Origin: Cyathus striatus
Lineage: Eukaryota > Basidiomycota > Agaricomycetes > Agaricales > Nidulariaceae
Direction: 5' to 3'
Assembly (NCBI GenBank): GCA_025738555.1
Contig: JAOVFP010000002.1
Location: 3,782,001 to 3,846,000, forward strand
DNA: 64,000 bases
A program made the position numbers and the translations under genes. Under the pieces are notes generated by a model. It saw nothing but the letters and a program-made list of their open reading frames with translations. It made no database searches and was not told where the DNA came from. Shown in pieces: positions 42,276 through 53,650 of this stretch (positions within the stretch are counted from its first letter, which is position 1; each line of letters begins with the position of its first letter).

Positions 42276-44988
42276 ATGCCTTCCGCTATCTCACAACCCA
42301 GGACTCTCTATGACAAAATCTGGGATGACCACCTCGTGTGCGTCTTATCTCGAACTGATTCTTCCTCTGTCTAATCCTCCTGGACAGCGACATCAAAGAA
42401 GACGGTCTTGCTCTCATTTACATCGACCGGTATATTGTCAAATCATCTGCTGCCTTTTTTTTTTGTCTCTTACTTTTCCTTTTCTAGTCATTTAGTTCAT
42501 GAAGTGACCAGTCCTCAGGCATTTGAAGGCTTGTCAGTGCCAAATCTTCTGTCGTCTACATGCTCTCATTGTTCTCTAGGCGAAACGCTGGGCGACCTGT
42601 CAGACGCCCAGATTGTACACTGGCCACTGTTGATCATAACGTCCCGTAAATCAAACCCAAATCAATTCATGGTCTATCTGTTTAACCAACCTTCCTTCAG
42701 GACAGTATCGCGTAAAAATTTCAAAACGGTCGAGTCTTTCATTTCCGAGCCAGAGTCTCGAGCACAATGCGCTGCGTTGGAAGAAAATGTCAAAGAATTC
42801 GGCTTGACCTACTTCGGTATGAAAGACAGGCGGCAAGGTGCGTCACGCTAAGGCATCTTAGCGTCTCGCAATGTATTTAGGATTCTTCTTTTTTTTTGCT
42901 AGGAATCGTACACGTTATAGGTCCAGAACAGGGTTTTACTGTTAGTACTTACCGAATTTACCTAAATTTACTGCTAATTAATGCAAACTAGCTTCCTGGT
43001 ATTACTTGTGTCTGCGGAGACTCTCATACTTCCAGTACGTTTTTCTGTTTCAAAAAAGAAAAACTATCCGTCACTTTATTCTAACTTGGACTACAGCCCA
43101 CGGTGCTTTCGGATCGCTGGCGTTCGGTATCGGGACGTCGAGGTTGAGCACGTACTTGCTACACAGACCTTGTTACAGAAGAAAAGCAAGAATATGCGCA
43201 TTACTGTGGACGGAGAACTCCACGAAGGTGTTACATCCAAGGATGTCATTCTCCACATCATCGGCATCATCGGTACTGCAGGTGGTACCGGCTGTGTAAT
43301 CGAATATGCTGGGTCAGTCTTCCGAGGTTTCAGCATGGAGGCTCGAATGAGTGTTTGTAACATGAGCATTGAAGCTGGTGCTCGCGCTGGAATGGTGGCT
43401 CCGGACGATGTCACTTTTGACTATCTCCACAACCGTCCTCTTGCTCCCAAGGGAGAAGAGTGGGACAATGCCGTGGCGTACTGGCGCACTCTTAAATCGG
43501 ACGACGGTGCCAAATTTGATATCGAGGTTAATATTCCTGCCTCAGATATCATTCCTACAGTTACTTGGGGGACATCTCCTCAAGATGTTGTCCCGATCAC
43601 TGGTGCTGTTCCCGATCCTACTACTATCTCTGACCCCGTGAAACGGGCGTCTGCTGAGCGATCATTGGCATACATGGGTCTGACACCCAACACTCCCATG
43701 GAAGATATCAAAGTTGACAAGATATTCATCGGTTCATGTACAAATAGCCGGATCGAGGACTTGCGTTCTGCCACCAAGATAGTGATTGCTGCTGGTCCTG
43801 ATGCCAAAGTTGCGTCAGGTGTCATTGCAATGATTGTTCCCGGTTCCGGCGTTATTAAGCAACAAGCTGAAGCTGAAGGTTTAGATGCTGTGTTCAAGCG
43901 CGCTGGCTTCGACTGGCGCGAGGCGGGATGCTCAATGTGTCTGGGCATGAATCCCGACCAACTTGCACCTGGTGAACGATGCGCCAGCACCAGTAATCGC
44001 AACTTTGAAGGCCGACAAGGTGCTGGAGGTCGTACACACTTACTTAGTCCAGCAATGGCCGCTGCCGCTGCAATGACGGGAAAACTAACAGACGTCCGTA
44101 AGTACTTAGGAAGCACCGCAGAGAGTAACATTGCTGCAGGCCCTAAGCTAAAACTTTCGAACGTATTTGACTTTATGGATGAGCCCATGCCACCTCCAGC
44201 TGCCCTGAAAGTAACTGGACAGCCAGCAGCGACTCCCCTACCTCCCAAAGATGCACCCTCCAGTGTGTTGAAGTTCGTTGTGTTGAAAGGAGTTGCTGCG
44301 CCGCTGTACATCGAGAATGTTGACACTGACATGATCATTCCAAAGCAATTCTTGAAGACGTTGAAGAGGACTGGTTTGGCCAACGCTTTGTTCTATACCC
44401 TGAGGAAGGATCCACATACCGGAAAAGATACAGAGTTTGTTCTCAACCGCACACCATATGACCAAGCCAAGATCCTTGTATGCACCGGGAAGAATTTTGG
44501 ATGTGGAAGTTCTCGTGAACATGCTCCTTGGAGTTTGTAAGCTTTACATTTGAGATAAGCTAGGAAAACTCTGACGAGATTTGTGCAGAAATGACTTTGG
44601 AATCCGGTGTATCATTGCTCCAAGTTTTGCTGAGATTTTCCGCAACAATTCGATGCAAAACGGCATGTTACCCGTGACGTTGTCCGTCGAAGAATGTCAG
44701 ACTTTGGCAGAGGATGCGGAGGCCGGCTTGGAGCTCGAAGTTGACTTGGAGAAGCAGGAGATCCGACGACCAAATGGCAAGCCAGCAATACCATTTACAA
44801 CGGATCCGTTCAGAAGGCACTGCCTTCTTAACGGTTTAGACGACATAGCGTTGACTATGCAAAGAGCCACGTCGATTGAAACGTTTGAGCAAAGACGTTC
44901 TGAACTATGGCCATGGCTGAATGGATTTGGATACCAAGGAAAAATACCCGTGGGTTCTGCGAAGAGCAATAAGAGAACCGACTGGTAA
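42276..44988 (+). CDS. LEU1: 3-isopropylmalate dehydratase (isopropylmalate isomerase), fused large and small subunits, with one apparent one-base frameshift
   Basis: The enzyme turns 2-isopropylmalate into 3-isopropylmalate in leucine synthesis, using a 4Fe-4S cluster. The start at 42276 gives [20 protein letters not shown]. Small exons supply [59 protein letters not shown] and [20 protein letters not shown]. Cluster cysteines are in [14 protein letters not shown] and [13 protein letters not shown]. The LeuD-like swivel domain begins near [13 protein letters not shown] and includes [12 protein letters not shown], and the protein ends [19 protein letters not shown]. About 780 residues, the fused fungal form. 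Near 43140 one G is missing (GGGACGTCGAGG should read TCGGAGG to give [15 protein letters not shown]). Confidence 0.95.
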
Positions 44989-45347
44989 AAGCAGGGATGA
45001 AAGTGATGTGCATCAGTGGCACTTTTAAATGTAAATGTAAAGAGTCGTGTAATTTTACCACGTTGGGTAGTAGGGTAGTTGTATATTGTAGAAATGCAAA
45101 TATGATAGAGAGGAAAGCTCGCAGGAGCGAAAGGATTGAGTACTGAGTACTACTACGGAGTGCCATGCGTTGTGTTTGCCCTTTGACTCCGAGATTGGAA
45201 AAGTATTTAGACCCCATCATTGCCACTTGGCCACTTTCCCTTCTCCGTCCAGTCTCCTAGCTTTCTCCTTCATCTCACCTCGCCCCCAGGTTTTCAACTC
45301 TTTTATTACTTGTTGATTCGGGACCTGAGCCTCCTCGATTCACAACC
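44989..45347. other. Intergenic region with a GAGTACT repeat
   Basis: Between LEU1 and the next plus-strand gene. It holds TTGAGTACTGAGTACTACTAC at about 45137-45157, a heptamer also seen near 63420. Pyrimidine-rich leader before 45348. Confidence 0.5.
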
Positions 45348-46796
45348 ATGGCACAATCCTCGGCAACCACTGAGCCACCTACCCAAAGAATGCCTCTTCA
45401 ACCAAAGTCACACCCCGTTGCAACAGTATCCCCATCCATGCCTACCAAACCTACAGGACAAAATTCTCAGTCAAAGAAAGTATCGCGCCGTGGAAGCAAG
45501 CCCATTATCAACTGGTTCCAGCGCAAGCTCGCTGGAACCGTAAAGCCAAAGAGGATTGAGAATTTCCCACTTGCTGTCGCAGACCCTGGCAAGGGCAGTA
45601 GTAGAAACAATACCCCTCGCGTAGGAGGTCGTATAGTGTCTTCACCGTCTCCTGGGCCTCGTTACCATACGAAATCTGAATCCACCGCAGGCGCTCGACG
45701 AAAGACCATATCCTTGAATGGTGATGAGGACTTCCAGTCCTACCGAGACGACGATACTTCATTTGGACGCTCATCATTTGCACGAGATTCTGTGTGGTCT
45801 CCTGCCAGCGCATTGGAGGCAGATGAAGACGCATCTCTGCGCCCACTTCCTCCTAGTACACCACCTTCACCTTCCCCATCAAGATCATCATCATCGTATC
45901 TTTCTGATCCCAGAACTTTCCGAAGCATGGCAGCAAGCACAAAGCCAACCACTGTGCTCAGTATTGATATACATACTGGTGGAATGGCACATATTGCTCA
46001 AGCTCCCGCTACTTCGACCTCCCAATCACATCGTGTTACCCCTCACGCACGGCATTCATCCTCATTGAGCAGTGCCGGAGTTTTAGCAAATGGCGCAGCG
46101 GTTGCTTTCTCCTCACTTCCACAAGCTCCTGCTCGCCCACCCTCAGGACAAACTACCGCATTAAATACAACTCCTCAAACTCCAAACAATGGAGCTGGGC
46201 CACTAGTAGCAGTTCAGGCCCCGTTACATACAGCACACCATCCTCGTAATAACCCTCGCCCCTCCTCACCTCCTCTGGACAATGCTTCTGTCCTTACCCT
46301 GGCTTCATCTGCGTTTGCATTTGCTGGACGTTCCGGACCGACCGCTTATCCTTCAACATTGTCTGGACCCGGAGCAGGTGACTCTATCTCACACTTTGGA
46401 GGAAGCACCTATGCCGACGCCGAAAGTAGGAGTGAATTTGTTCTTGGGGATGATTTAGACGAACGCGATGTTGATGCAAGTCTCAGAGCTTTAAGGCCTA
46501 GAAGCTCTAGGAGGAGCAGCTGGGAAAGTGAAGTAAGTAGGTGGAGTGCCCGAGTCCCGCAAGGGATGGGAACTCCTTCATTGGCCAGGGAAAGGAGCCT
46601 GTGGACTGCGAATAGCATGAGGACAGAAGGGTTGGATGGTGATGATCGACGTGATGATGAAAGCCCGCCTTCCAAAGGCGAAAATACATCGTTAGCCGCA
46701 AGTATCGTACCTAGCTCGTCCACCGATACTCAGCCCGTATCACCAGTTAGTCCTGTATTAGTTGAAGAGGGTTTAAACAGCGCATCCAACGTTTAA
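45348..46796 (+). CDS. Unrecognised Ser/Pro-rich protein, single exon
   Basis: A 482-residue protein without introns, starting MAQSSATTEPPTQRMPLQPK. It is disordered in composition (Ser, Pro, Thr, Ala). One ordered basic block SKPIINWFQRKLAGTVKPKR stands at residues about 51-70; short blocks of this type often mediate binding or membrane contact in fungal regulatory proteins, but that is inference. Other features are a Ser-Pro region LPPSTPPSPSPSRSSSSYLS and an acidic-basic segment RSEFVLGDDLDERDVDASLR. No signal peptide, membrane segment or known domain is visible. Long clean frame and codon choice support a real gene. Confidence 0.75.
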   Translation: MAQSSATTEPPTQRMPLQPKSHPVATVSPSMPTKPTGQNSQSKKVSRRGSKPIINWFQRKLAGTVKPKRIENFPLAVADPGKGSSRNNTPRVGGRIVSSPSPGPRYHTKSESTAGARRKTISLNGDEDFQSYRDDDTSFGRSSFARDSVWSPASALEADEDASLRPLPPSTPPSPSPSRSSSSYLSDPRTFRSMAASTKPTTVLSIDIHTGGMAHIAQAPATSTSQSHRVTPHARHSSSLSSAGVLANGAAVAFSSLPQAPARPPSGQTTALNTTPQTPNNGAGPLVAVQAPLHTAHHPRNNPRPSSPPLDNASVLTLASSAFAFAGRSGPTAYPSTLSGPGAGDSISHFGGSTYADAESRSEFVLGDDLDERDVDASLRALRPRSSRRSSWESEVSRWSARVPQGMGTPSLARERSLWTANSMRTEGLDGDDRRDDESPPSKGENTSLAASIVPSSSTDTQPVSPVSPVLVEEGLNSASNV

Positions 46797-47458
46797 CAGG
46801 CTCCTACGGAACCAGCGCCACAAAACTCGTAACCCTCAACTATCCAAACTTACTGGTAAAAACCACAATGCTGCGACGTTTGCTTCATGATGGAAATAGG
46901 ATTTTTTTTTTTTGGAATCCCGGATTGTGTGTGGATCCGATGTGCATCTCTGTACGATTTGTTATTCTACATTAGGCTTCTCTTACATGTTGTCGATATG
47001 TGTATTGTAGATTAGGTTTATGTAATGTATATATCAGCGGTACTTACGACCATGTGTGAAGTCAGGACTATATTTAACATTGACAACTTCAACTTATGCA
47101 CTATATATATGTATGTAGAGTAATATGTACTGAGTCTGTATCCCGCATCTCACCTATGTTTAGTCTTTATACATATGGCTTCTTACTTGCTCACCACACA
47201 GGTGAAAAGCCATGCTTACTTATTTCTCAATGGCCAGCTAATGAGCAATTCGGTTGCATGTGAATGGGTTTGCAGAAGCTGAAAATCTCATCACATGCGC
47301 AATGTTTACGTGAAGAGAAGCAAACCGTTACAACTCTTGACGCGGTCTCGTGTCGAACTTGCATGTGCAATTCAAGTACGATTTGTATACTTCAAGGCAT
47401 GGATATTATATATTGTCTTGTAGATGTCATTTCATCCCCCAATAAATTTCTAAGCGAT
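46797..47458. other. Intergenic region, no gene seen
   Basis: 3' flank of the Ser/Pro-rich gene and promoter of the GH125 gene. A T-run at 46911-46920 and AT-rich sequence near 47030-47120 are the only features. Confidence 0.5.
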
Positions 47459-49985
47459 ATGCTGTTTAAGCTACACCCTCGCAAAGCTTTCTGGTTCATC
47501 AGCACTACTCTTGCGCTCTCAAATGTTCAGGCCCAATGCCCGGACTACACCACATATTCCCAGGTATGCTCCCATCTCATTCTACTTTGATTCTACTAGT
47601 TTAATGTTGTTTTAATATGGCCTCTTCAGAGTCCTCATGGTACACCGTCGACTGGTCCATTACATCTTCCATTCATGAGACCTACGGCGGCATGTCGTAC
47701 TTTCAATAGTACTGCGGTAGAAGTATGTTCGTAACCAGAAGATAACTAAGCAAATGTTCATGTATTATACAGAAAGTTATATCAGACATGAAGTTGTTAC
47801 TGAAAGATCCTGACCTTGCAAGGCTTTTTGAGAACACATTTCCTAATACTCTAGGTATGAATATTTCGATGGTGGCTCTACATTGGCAGACAAATCTAAA
47901 AATTCTTATAAGATACGACTGTAAAATATTATAATAAGGTACGCGTTCAAGAACTTATTAGTTTAAGAATTCGCTTTACAGCATCACTGAAGTCCGAAAA
48001 TCTGGCATTTATTATAACGGGTGTATGTAAATTCAATGGGTTTTTCCATTCAAAGTAGCTCACTCCAATGCACTTGCATCCATACAGGATATAAAGTAAA
48101 CAATTCTCCAGTTAAATATTTACAGTTATTGTGCTAATTACAATGGTACAGTGCTCAATGGTTGAGGGATACTGCAAATCAGGTATGTATATTTCTTAGC
48201 CTGTTTGAGTTTTACTGAGTAATTGTCAGTTCGCCCATTACCATTCACTTCTTTCAATGGATAAAGAGCTAGCCACACTAGTGAAGGCTGTTATTAATAA
48301 TGAAGCTCGCTATGTTTCCCAGTACCCGTACTGTGAGAAATCTGTTAGTTGACATGCTACTCTGTAGTTACTGATATTATAATATGTTAGGTGGAGCTTT
48401 CCAACCCCCTTCAGAAAGTGGTTTACCACCAACGCACAACGACTGGGCGGACGGAGTGACCGTAAACCCGTACGCGATACTGCTTTGAATATCCACAGAT
48501 AGGAAATTAATACAAAGGTTTAGTCCTGTAAACAATCAAACCGTTTTCGAATGCAAGGTGATGAACAACAATCAACAGTCTTTATAATAATTAATTGACG
48601 AGAAAAATATATCTACAGTATGAGCTAGATTCCCTCTGTGGTTTCCTTAAACTTTCAAGATCATACTATGAAGCTACGAAAGATTCCTCATTTATGAATG
48701 CTAATTGTAAGTTATCCTTATATGTAACACGTTGCATCTTTCTTATACTTCCTGTAGGGCGGGCTGCAGTTGACCAAATTTTCCGAGTTATAAACGAGCA
48801 ATCACAGGCTACGTTTGATGCGGACTTTAACTTTGTTTCCTTTTACAATTGGACTGGTGGCAATGGTGCTCTCTCTCCTATGGTAAACAACGCGGGAAAT
48901 GGAGAACCGAAAGCGTATACTGGCTTGGTTGGCACCCACCATCGACCCTCTGATGACCTCAGTATCTTTGGTACGTAACACAGCTCATTCGAAAACAAGC
49001 TGCAGGACTAACTGATTCCAGCATTTCTTACACCTGCTAATGCCATGCTTAGCGTCGAATTAACAAACCTTGCTAACATTTTGGATGATTCCAAGCAGCT
49101 AAAGAATGTCAGCCAGCAAGCAAAAGAATGGAGTGCAAGAATTGACGCAGCCATTTGGAACACAACGGTAATGTTATTGTATCGCAAAACTGACTTTAGG
49201 AACTAAATCAATTTAAGGTGGTGAATAACATTTTTGCGTATGAAATAAACGGTCAGTCGCTGTATGCTCTGGTGTCAAGTATGATTGAAGTCTTTTGTTT
49301 AGGCTTCGGAGGAAGATATGTTATGGACGACGCTAACGTCCCGGTAGGTGATTTCTCGGTCCTATGGTGTTAAATTTAACTTTAAAACCCACTGTAAAGT
49401 CTCTGTTAGCACTCCCATATCTTGGTTTTCTAGATAAAAACAATCCGACTTATGTCGCTACGCGTAATATATTGTTGTCTCGAAACAATCCATACTATGC
49501 TGCGGGAAAGAAGTTCAACGGGGTCGGGTATGTAGCTCACCATTTATCTGGCAGTGTGCAACATGAATAAGGAATAAATACAGCGGTCCACACGTAGACC
49601 CATGGCACCCATGGTGGGTAGCACGGAATGGCATATGTCTGCATACAAATAGATTGATTCCACATGATTTTTAGGCCTATGTCCCATATTTCGGCGGCAT
49701 TTGGCACGGAAAACGATCAAGAGATCCTTACCTCGCTCTATACGATTGCAAACGTAGGTGGTGGCTCCATATTCGCACCTTGGCTTGATCTTATGTTTTG
49801 CACAGAACACCAATGGACTAGGTTTGATTCATGAGTCGCAATCCATTTACAACTCTTCCGATTACACACGCAGCTGGTTTGCTTGGGCAAATAGCTACTT
49901 CGCGGAAATGATCCTTGATCTTGCACAGCGCAAGCCTGGATTGATACTGAAACAAAATGAGAGTTACGTACCGGGACGAGGATGA
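47459..49985 (+). CDS. Secreted GH125 exo-alpha-1,6-mannosidase
   Basis: GH125 (formerly DUF1237) enzymes remove terminal alpha-1,6-mannose without a metal ion. The start at 47459 gives MLFKLHPRKAFWFISTTLAL and a signal peptide that ends near SNVQAQ. About fifteen exons join without frame errors to MRPTAACRTFNSTAVEKVIS, DINAQWLRDTANQFAHYHSL, GAFQPPSESGLPPTHNDWAD, YELDSLCGFLKLSRSYYEAT, HRPSDDLSIFAFLTPANAML, GRYVMDDANVPSLLALPYLG, GPHVDPWHPWPMSHISAAFG and GLIHESQSIYNSSDYTRSWF. The last carries the conserved glutamate expected as the catalytic base. It ends KQNESYVPGRG. One exon, 48088-48095, is only 8 nt long. Length about 510 residues fits the family. Confidence 0.92.
48088..48095 (+). other. 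8-nt micro-exon of the GH125 gene
   Basis: GATATAAA lies between CATACAG and GTAAAC. It is needed to give GAT-ATA-AA|T, that is D-I-N before AQWLRDTANQ, the family's conserved motif. Without it the frame is lost. Confidence 0.85.
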
Positions 49986-50405
49986 TAAGTAGTTTGTGAT
50001 TGCTGCGCACTGCGGAGATCGCGTTTGAACTTTGAAGGAGTGAAGGAGTGTTGAAGCCGGTGATGTGAAGATCAATACCACGAATGTACTTTTAGTCGAG
50101 CCAAAAGCCGAGCTGAAATCGAGGAATGACATTGATTAAATTATTAGACCGTTAGCGTGACGTGATTGTGACATACGCGGTCTTGTCTGAAAAGGGGGTT
50201 GGAATTCGGATGTGGGCCACTCAGCTGCCCTCTGTCATCTTACAAGATATCTCCTCTACGAGCCTCTACATCACCCCTCCTTTTTCCTTTCCTTCACAGA
50301 ATACCCCTTTTCAACTGCTTATTGCTGCATTAGTGCCGTTCAAGTGACTTCTACGTTCATTTTGTACATCCTCGAATTTTGAGTGTTCTTAGGACGTTCG
50401 TTGTC
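49986..50405. other. Intergenic region, no gene seen
   Basis: Promoter of the C2-domain gene. Pyrimidine-rich from about 50260 to 50310; no coding signal. Confidence 0.5.
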
Positions 50406-52638
50406 ATGTCTGCCCCACAGCGCGAGATCGGAACACTTATCGTGGTCGTCCTCAAAGCGGTGAGTCCTTTCTACACTATGTTGTTTTTGATGTCTCATGA
50501 TTCGGTAGAATCATCTTCCTAATAAGAGGCACATTGGAAAACAGGACCCTTATTGTTTAGTTACTGTCAATGGTGAAAAGCGGCGGACGAAGGCAATAAA
50601 GCGCGGTGGGCAACATCCAGAGTGGGACGAAGAGATTCGCTTTACACTTTACGAGGATACCAATGATACATCGAAGAGAATAGTCAATGAAAGCGGAAGT
50701 CCGCCACCTCCACCGCCAAAGGATAACAAGAAACCGAGGAAAATTCAAGGCGGTAACACTATGAAGATTGCCTGCTATGCAGATGACCCTCGCGAACCTG
50801 ACCTAATTGGAGAGACAGACGTGGATTTGACGGAAGTTCTGACAAAGGGGGAAACTGACGGTGAGTACTTACATATTTGCTATTTAAGTCAACGCCGTGG
50901 GTGTTGATCCATGTAGTGTAGAGTGGTTCGATCTCACCAACAAAGACAAATTTGCGGGGAAGGTTTATCTGGAGTTGACGTTTTGGTCAAACGTTCGTTA
51001 TTTTACAGCCAATCGCTTATTGTTAGCACCTGACGTCGTGGCACAGGAGCCTCCCCCAGAGAAGAAAGTTACCCCAAAACCATCCAAGGGAAATAAACAG
51101 TATGCTGGGCCTGGTTCATTTATCGCAGCTGGAGAGTTGCCGGGTCCTTCGCGTGCCACAGGTTCTCTGTCAAGAATCGACCATTCACGGCAGCATTCGG
51201 ACATACCGTCTTCCTTGCGCGCTTCAAATTCATTTGCCTCCTTAGACCTTTATGTGCCACCTTACGAACAGCGTCATCGAGCGACTACTGTGGATCAGAT
51301 TGCGCAGGAATTTAGCGAATTTGGTATTTCTTCCCAGCGCCAAATGGAAAGTTTTCCGGTCAGTGATTTATCTGCTGCATCAATATTGCCAAGGACTAAC
51401 AATTGTTTTAGAATGGCACGCATCCTCCTCCCCATGTAAATACAGGAAGCATGATTGGCCATTCTCAGGCATCAACTCCAGTCGTAGGATTCGCAGAAGA
51501 TCTATCAGCGCAGTCCCCATTTTTATCATCTCCGCAAGGATCTGGAATGGTTTCGGTCCATTCTTCTTCAGGTTATCGACAATCATATGAGACCCATGTA
51601 CCTGCGCCTCATCCACCACCGCCTTCTCGTGGCCCGCGCCACAGCGTTCCTACCTCGTCAGGATTTATTCCGCTCCCATCTTCCGGATTCTCTCTATTTC
51701 CATCTCAGCAGCTAGATACTACATACGCGCCTTTGCCTACAACTTCTACGTACAACACAACCCTGCCACAAACTCCCTTTGTTCCTCCACAACAATCTTC
51801 TCCTTTAAACATCTCAAGCTATACTGCGCAATCACTATCAACTTCGTTTCAGGCGGCCCCGCTCTCTTACCAAACTTCATATCAATATCACCAACCCCCA
51901 CCATCAGTCTCGCCGCAATCTTACATCGGCAGCCAGCCTCAGTCTACAGCCTCTCCACAGCAATACCCAAATTACCCTCCTGCTTCATCTCCTTCTCATG
52001 ACCATGATTCTGGAAATTCCCAAGTAACATCACAACCCGTGTCCTCTGCTACTAGCGTTAGCTCACGACCTCTTCCTCCTGAACCACAAGTTCTGTTTTC
52101 ATCGTCAACGTCTCGCGTGTCGCATCCGTTACCTGTGCCCCCAACCCCACCTAACCCTCCACCGGCTAGTTACTCACAAGTTACATCTTCGCCATATCCT
52201 CAAGCATCTGCTTATCCTCCACAACAGCTATTCCCTCCTAACACCGCATATGCCTCCGTCCCACCACCACCACCACTCCCAGCGTCAGCGCATTTTATCC
52301 CCGAGCAACAACAGTACATAACTCAAAGTACTCTTCACGTAGGTGTTCCACCACCACCACCACCTCCGCCCCCTCAAGGTGCTATTCCTCGGAGACGTGC
52401 AAGCTTACCCCAACCTCCGGTCACATATCAACAACCTATCCCTCCACCCCCACCTCCAAGTGATATGGTACTTCACACCCAGAATCAGACTTACCATTCT
52501 AACTCTATACCTCAGTCTCACTTTCTTCCACCTCCACCTCCACCTCCACCTCCGTTGCCGCATCACACGGAGCAGACGCACTGGATAAGTTTAAATAATA
52601 GCGTTCCCGTTCAGGACAGTTACCAAGGATATTCGTAG
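50406..52638 (+). CDS. fic1: C2-domain, proline-rich cytokinesis protein (Inn1/Fic1 type)
   Basis: Inn1 and Fic1 act at the division site, linking membrane ingression to the contractile ring and septum. The start at 50406 gives MSAPQREIGTLIVVVLKAN. An N-terminal C2 domain (residues about 8-135) shows LPNKRHIGKQDPYCLVTVNG, EKRRTKAIKRGGQHPEWDEE, IRFTLYEDTNDTSKR, DLIGETDVDLTEVL and EWFDLTNKDKFAGKVYLELT. A linker follows, then about 400 residues very rich in Pro, Ser, Gln and Tyr with many PPPP and PxxP stretches suited to SH3 partners, such as VPPPPPPPPPQG. It ends SVPVQDSYQGYS. Four introns keep the frame. About 660 residues. The C2 plus proline-rich plan is the evidence for the name. Confidence 0.85.
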
Positions 52639-52822
52639 CACTGTCATGGAACAAGGACGACGTCGGAACATTAATTTTTACCTTTAACGGACTTAATAAT
52701 TTACATTCCAATTGCTTTCAGTGCTATGACAATTAAATGCATTTGCGAATCCGATGTTGGACTTGATCCTAGTGTAAACGTTATATTACTTGATACTTCA
52801 TTCAAGCTTCAAGAGTCAGAGT

Positions 52823-53347
52823 TCAGGATGTTGACTGCTCTCTTGCTTCCCTCCATTTCGCAATCTCTGATTCTGTGCAAATAAGTCCCTGGCGAGCCAA
52901 ATCAATACGTGCTTCTCTTCGTATAATACTTTCTTCGCGGCGACGTTCTGCTTCATGTTTTAATAATGCATTCTCAGCGTTGTGTACTAAACCGGCGATA
53001 GTGACTGTCGGAGAAATGCTAGTTAGTATGTATTGCTGCATTAAACCAGCACCCACACCCGGAAACGAGGAAGGCTTTAAAAGGCAATCTTTGACGTCTT
53101 TTCACAGTTATGAATTTATGTAAAAAAAAGGAATTGTCGAGAACGAACCTAAACAATGGCCAGGAGTAGTGCGCGATGATAGCCAGACCAACACCAACGG
53201 CGGTCATTCTAGTTGCTCCCTGAAAATTCGACTGAGCCACATCGAATAGACATTGAAAGCAATGTGCAGATGTACCTCTATGCCAGCCCTAACCTGTATT
53301 TCATATGCCTTCTCGACGTCCTCTCGTTGTCGTGACCGTGAGCTCAT
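52823..53347 (-). CDS. Small protein with two membrane segments, possibly mitochondrial (HIG1/Rcf2-like by layout)
   Basis: Four exons join to about 122 residues: MSSRSRQREDVEKAYEIQVR, AGIEGATRMTAVGVGLAIIA, HYSWPLFRRQRLPFKAFLVS, GFTIAGLVHNAENALLKHEA, then a charged tail ERRREESIIRREARIDLARQ and ESEIAKWREAREQSTS. Two hydrophobic stretches (MTAVGVGLAIIAHYSW and FKAFLVSGFTIAGLV) are separated by a short basic loop. The glycine-alanine first helix and charged tail recall HIG1/Rcf2-type proteins of respiratory supercomplexes, but I do not see the HIG1 signature, so this is only a guess from layout. All splice sites are GT-AG and single frame. Convergent with the fic1 gene. Confidence 0.7.
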
Positions 53348-53650
53348 GTTCTGTAGACTGTTGCCGGTTTGTCGTGATCTGGAATCGCAGCCTTACATAA
53401 TTGTTACATAACGTTAGAAGTCGGAGTTTTGTTGAGGGTTAGCGCTTGGTTGAAGCAATTCAAGCTTAGAAACACTACCGGTTTATGTAACACCTCTACA
53501 CTTCTATACTTCGAGCTCGTTTATATGTGACTCTTCACGTATACTTAAATTACGCAAGGATGAGATATACAATAGCTAGGAACATGATCGTATGACTAGT
53601 CCAGAACAAAATACCGAGATAGTGCTACATAGTTCCATCTATCCTCACAT
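53348..53650. other. Intergenic region, no gene seen
   Basis: Short AT-rich spacer between the small membrane-protein gene's promoter and the 3' end of the aminopeptidase gene. Confidence 0.5.
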
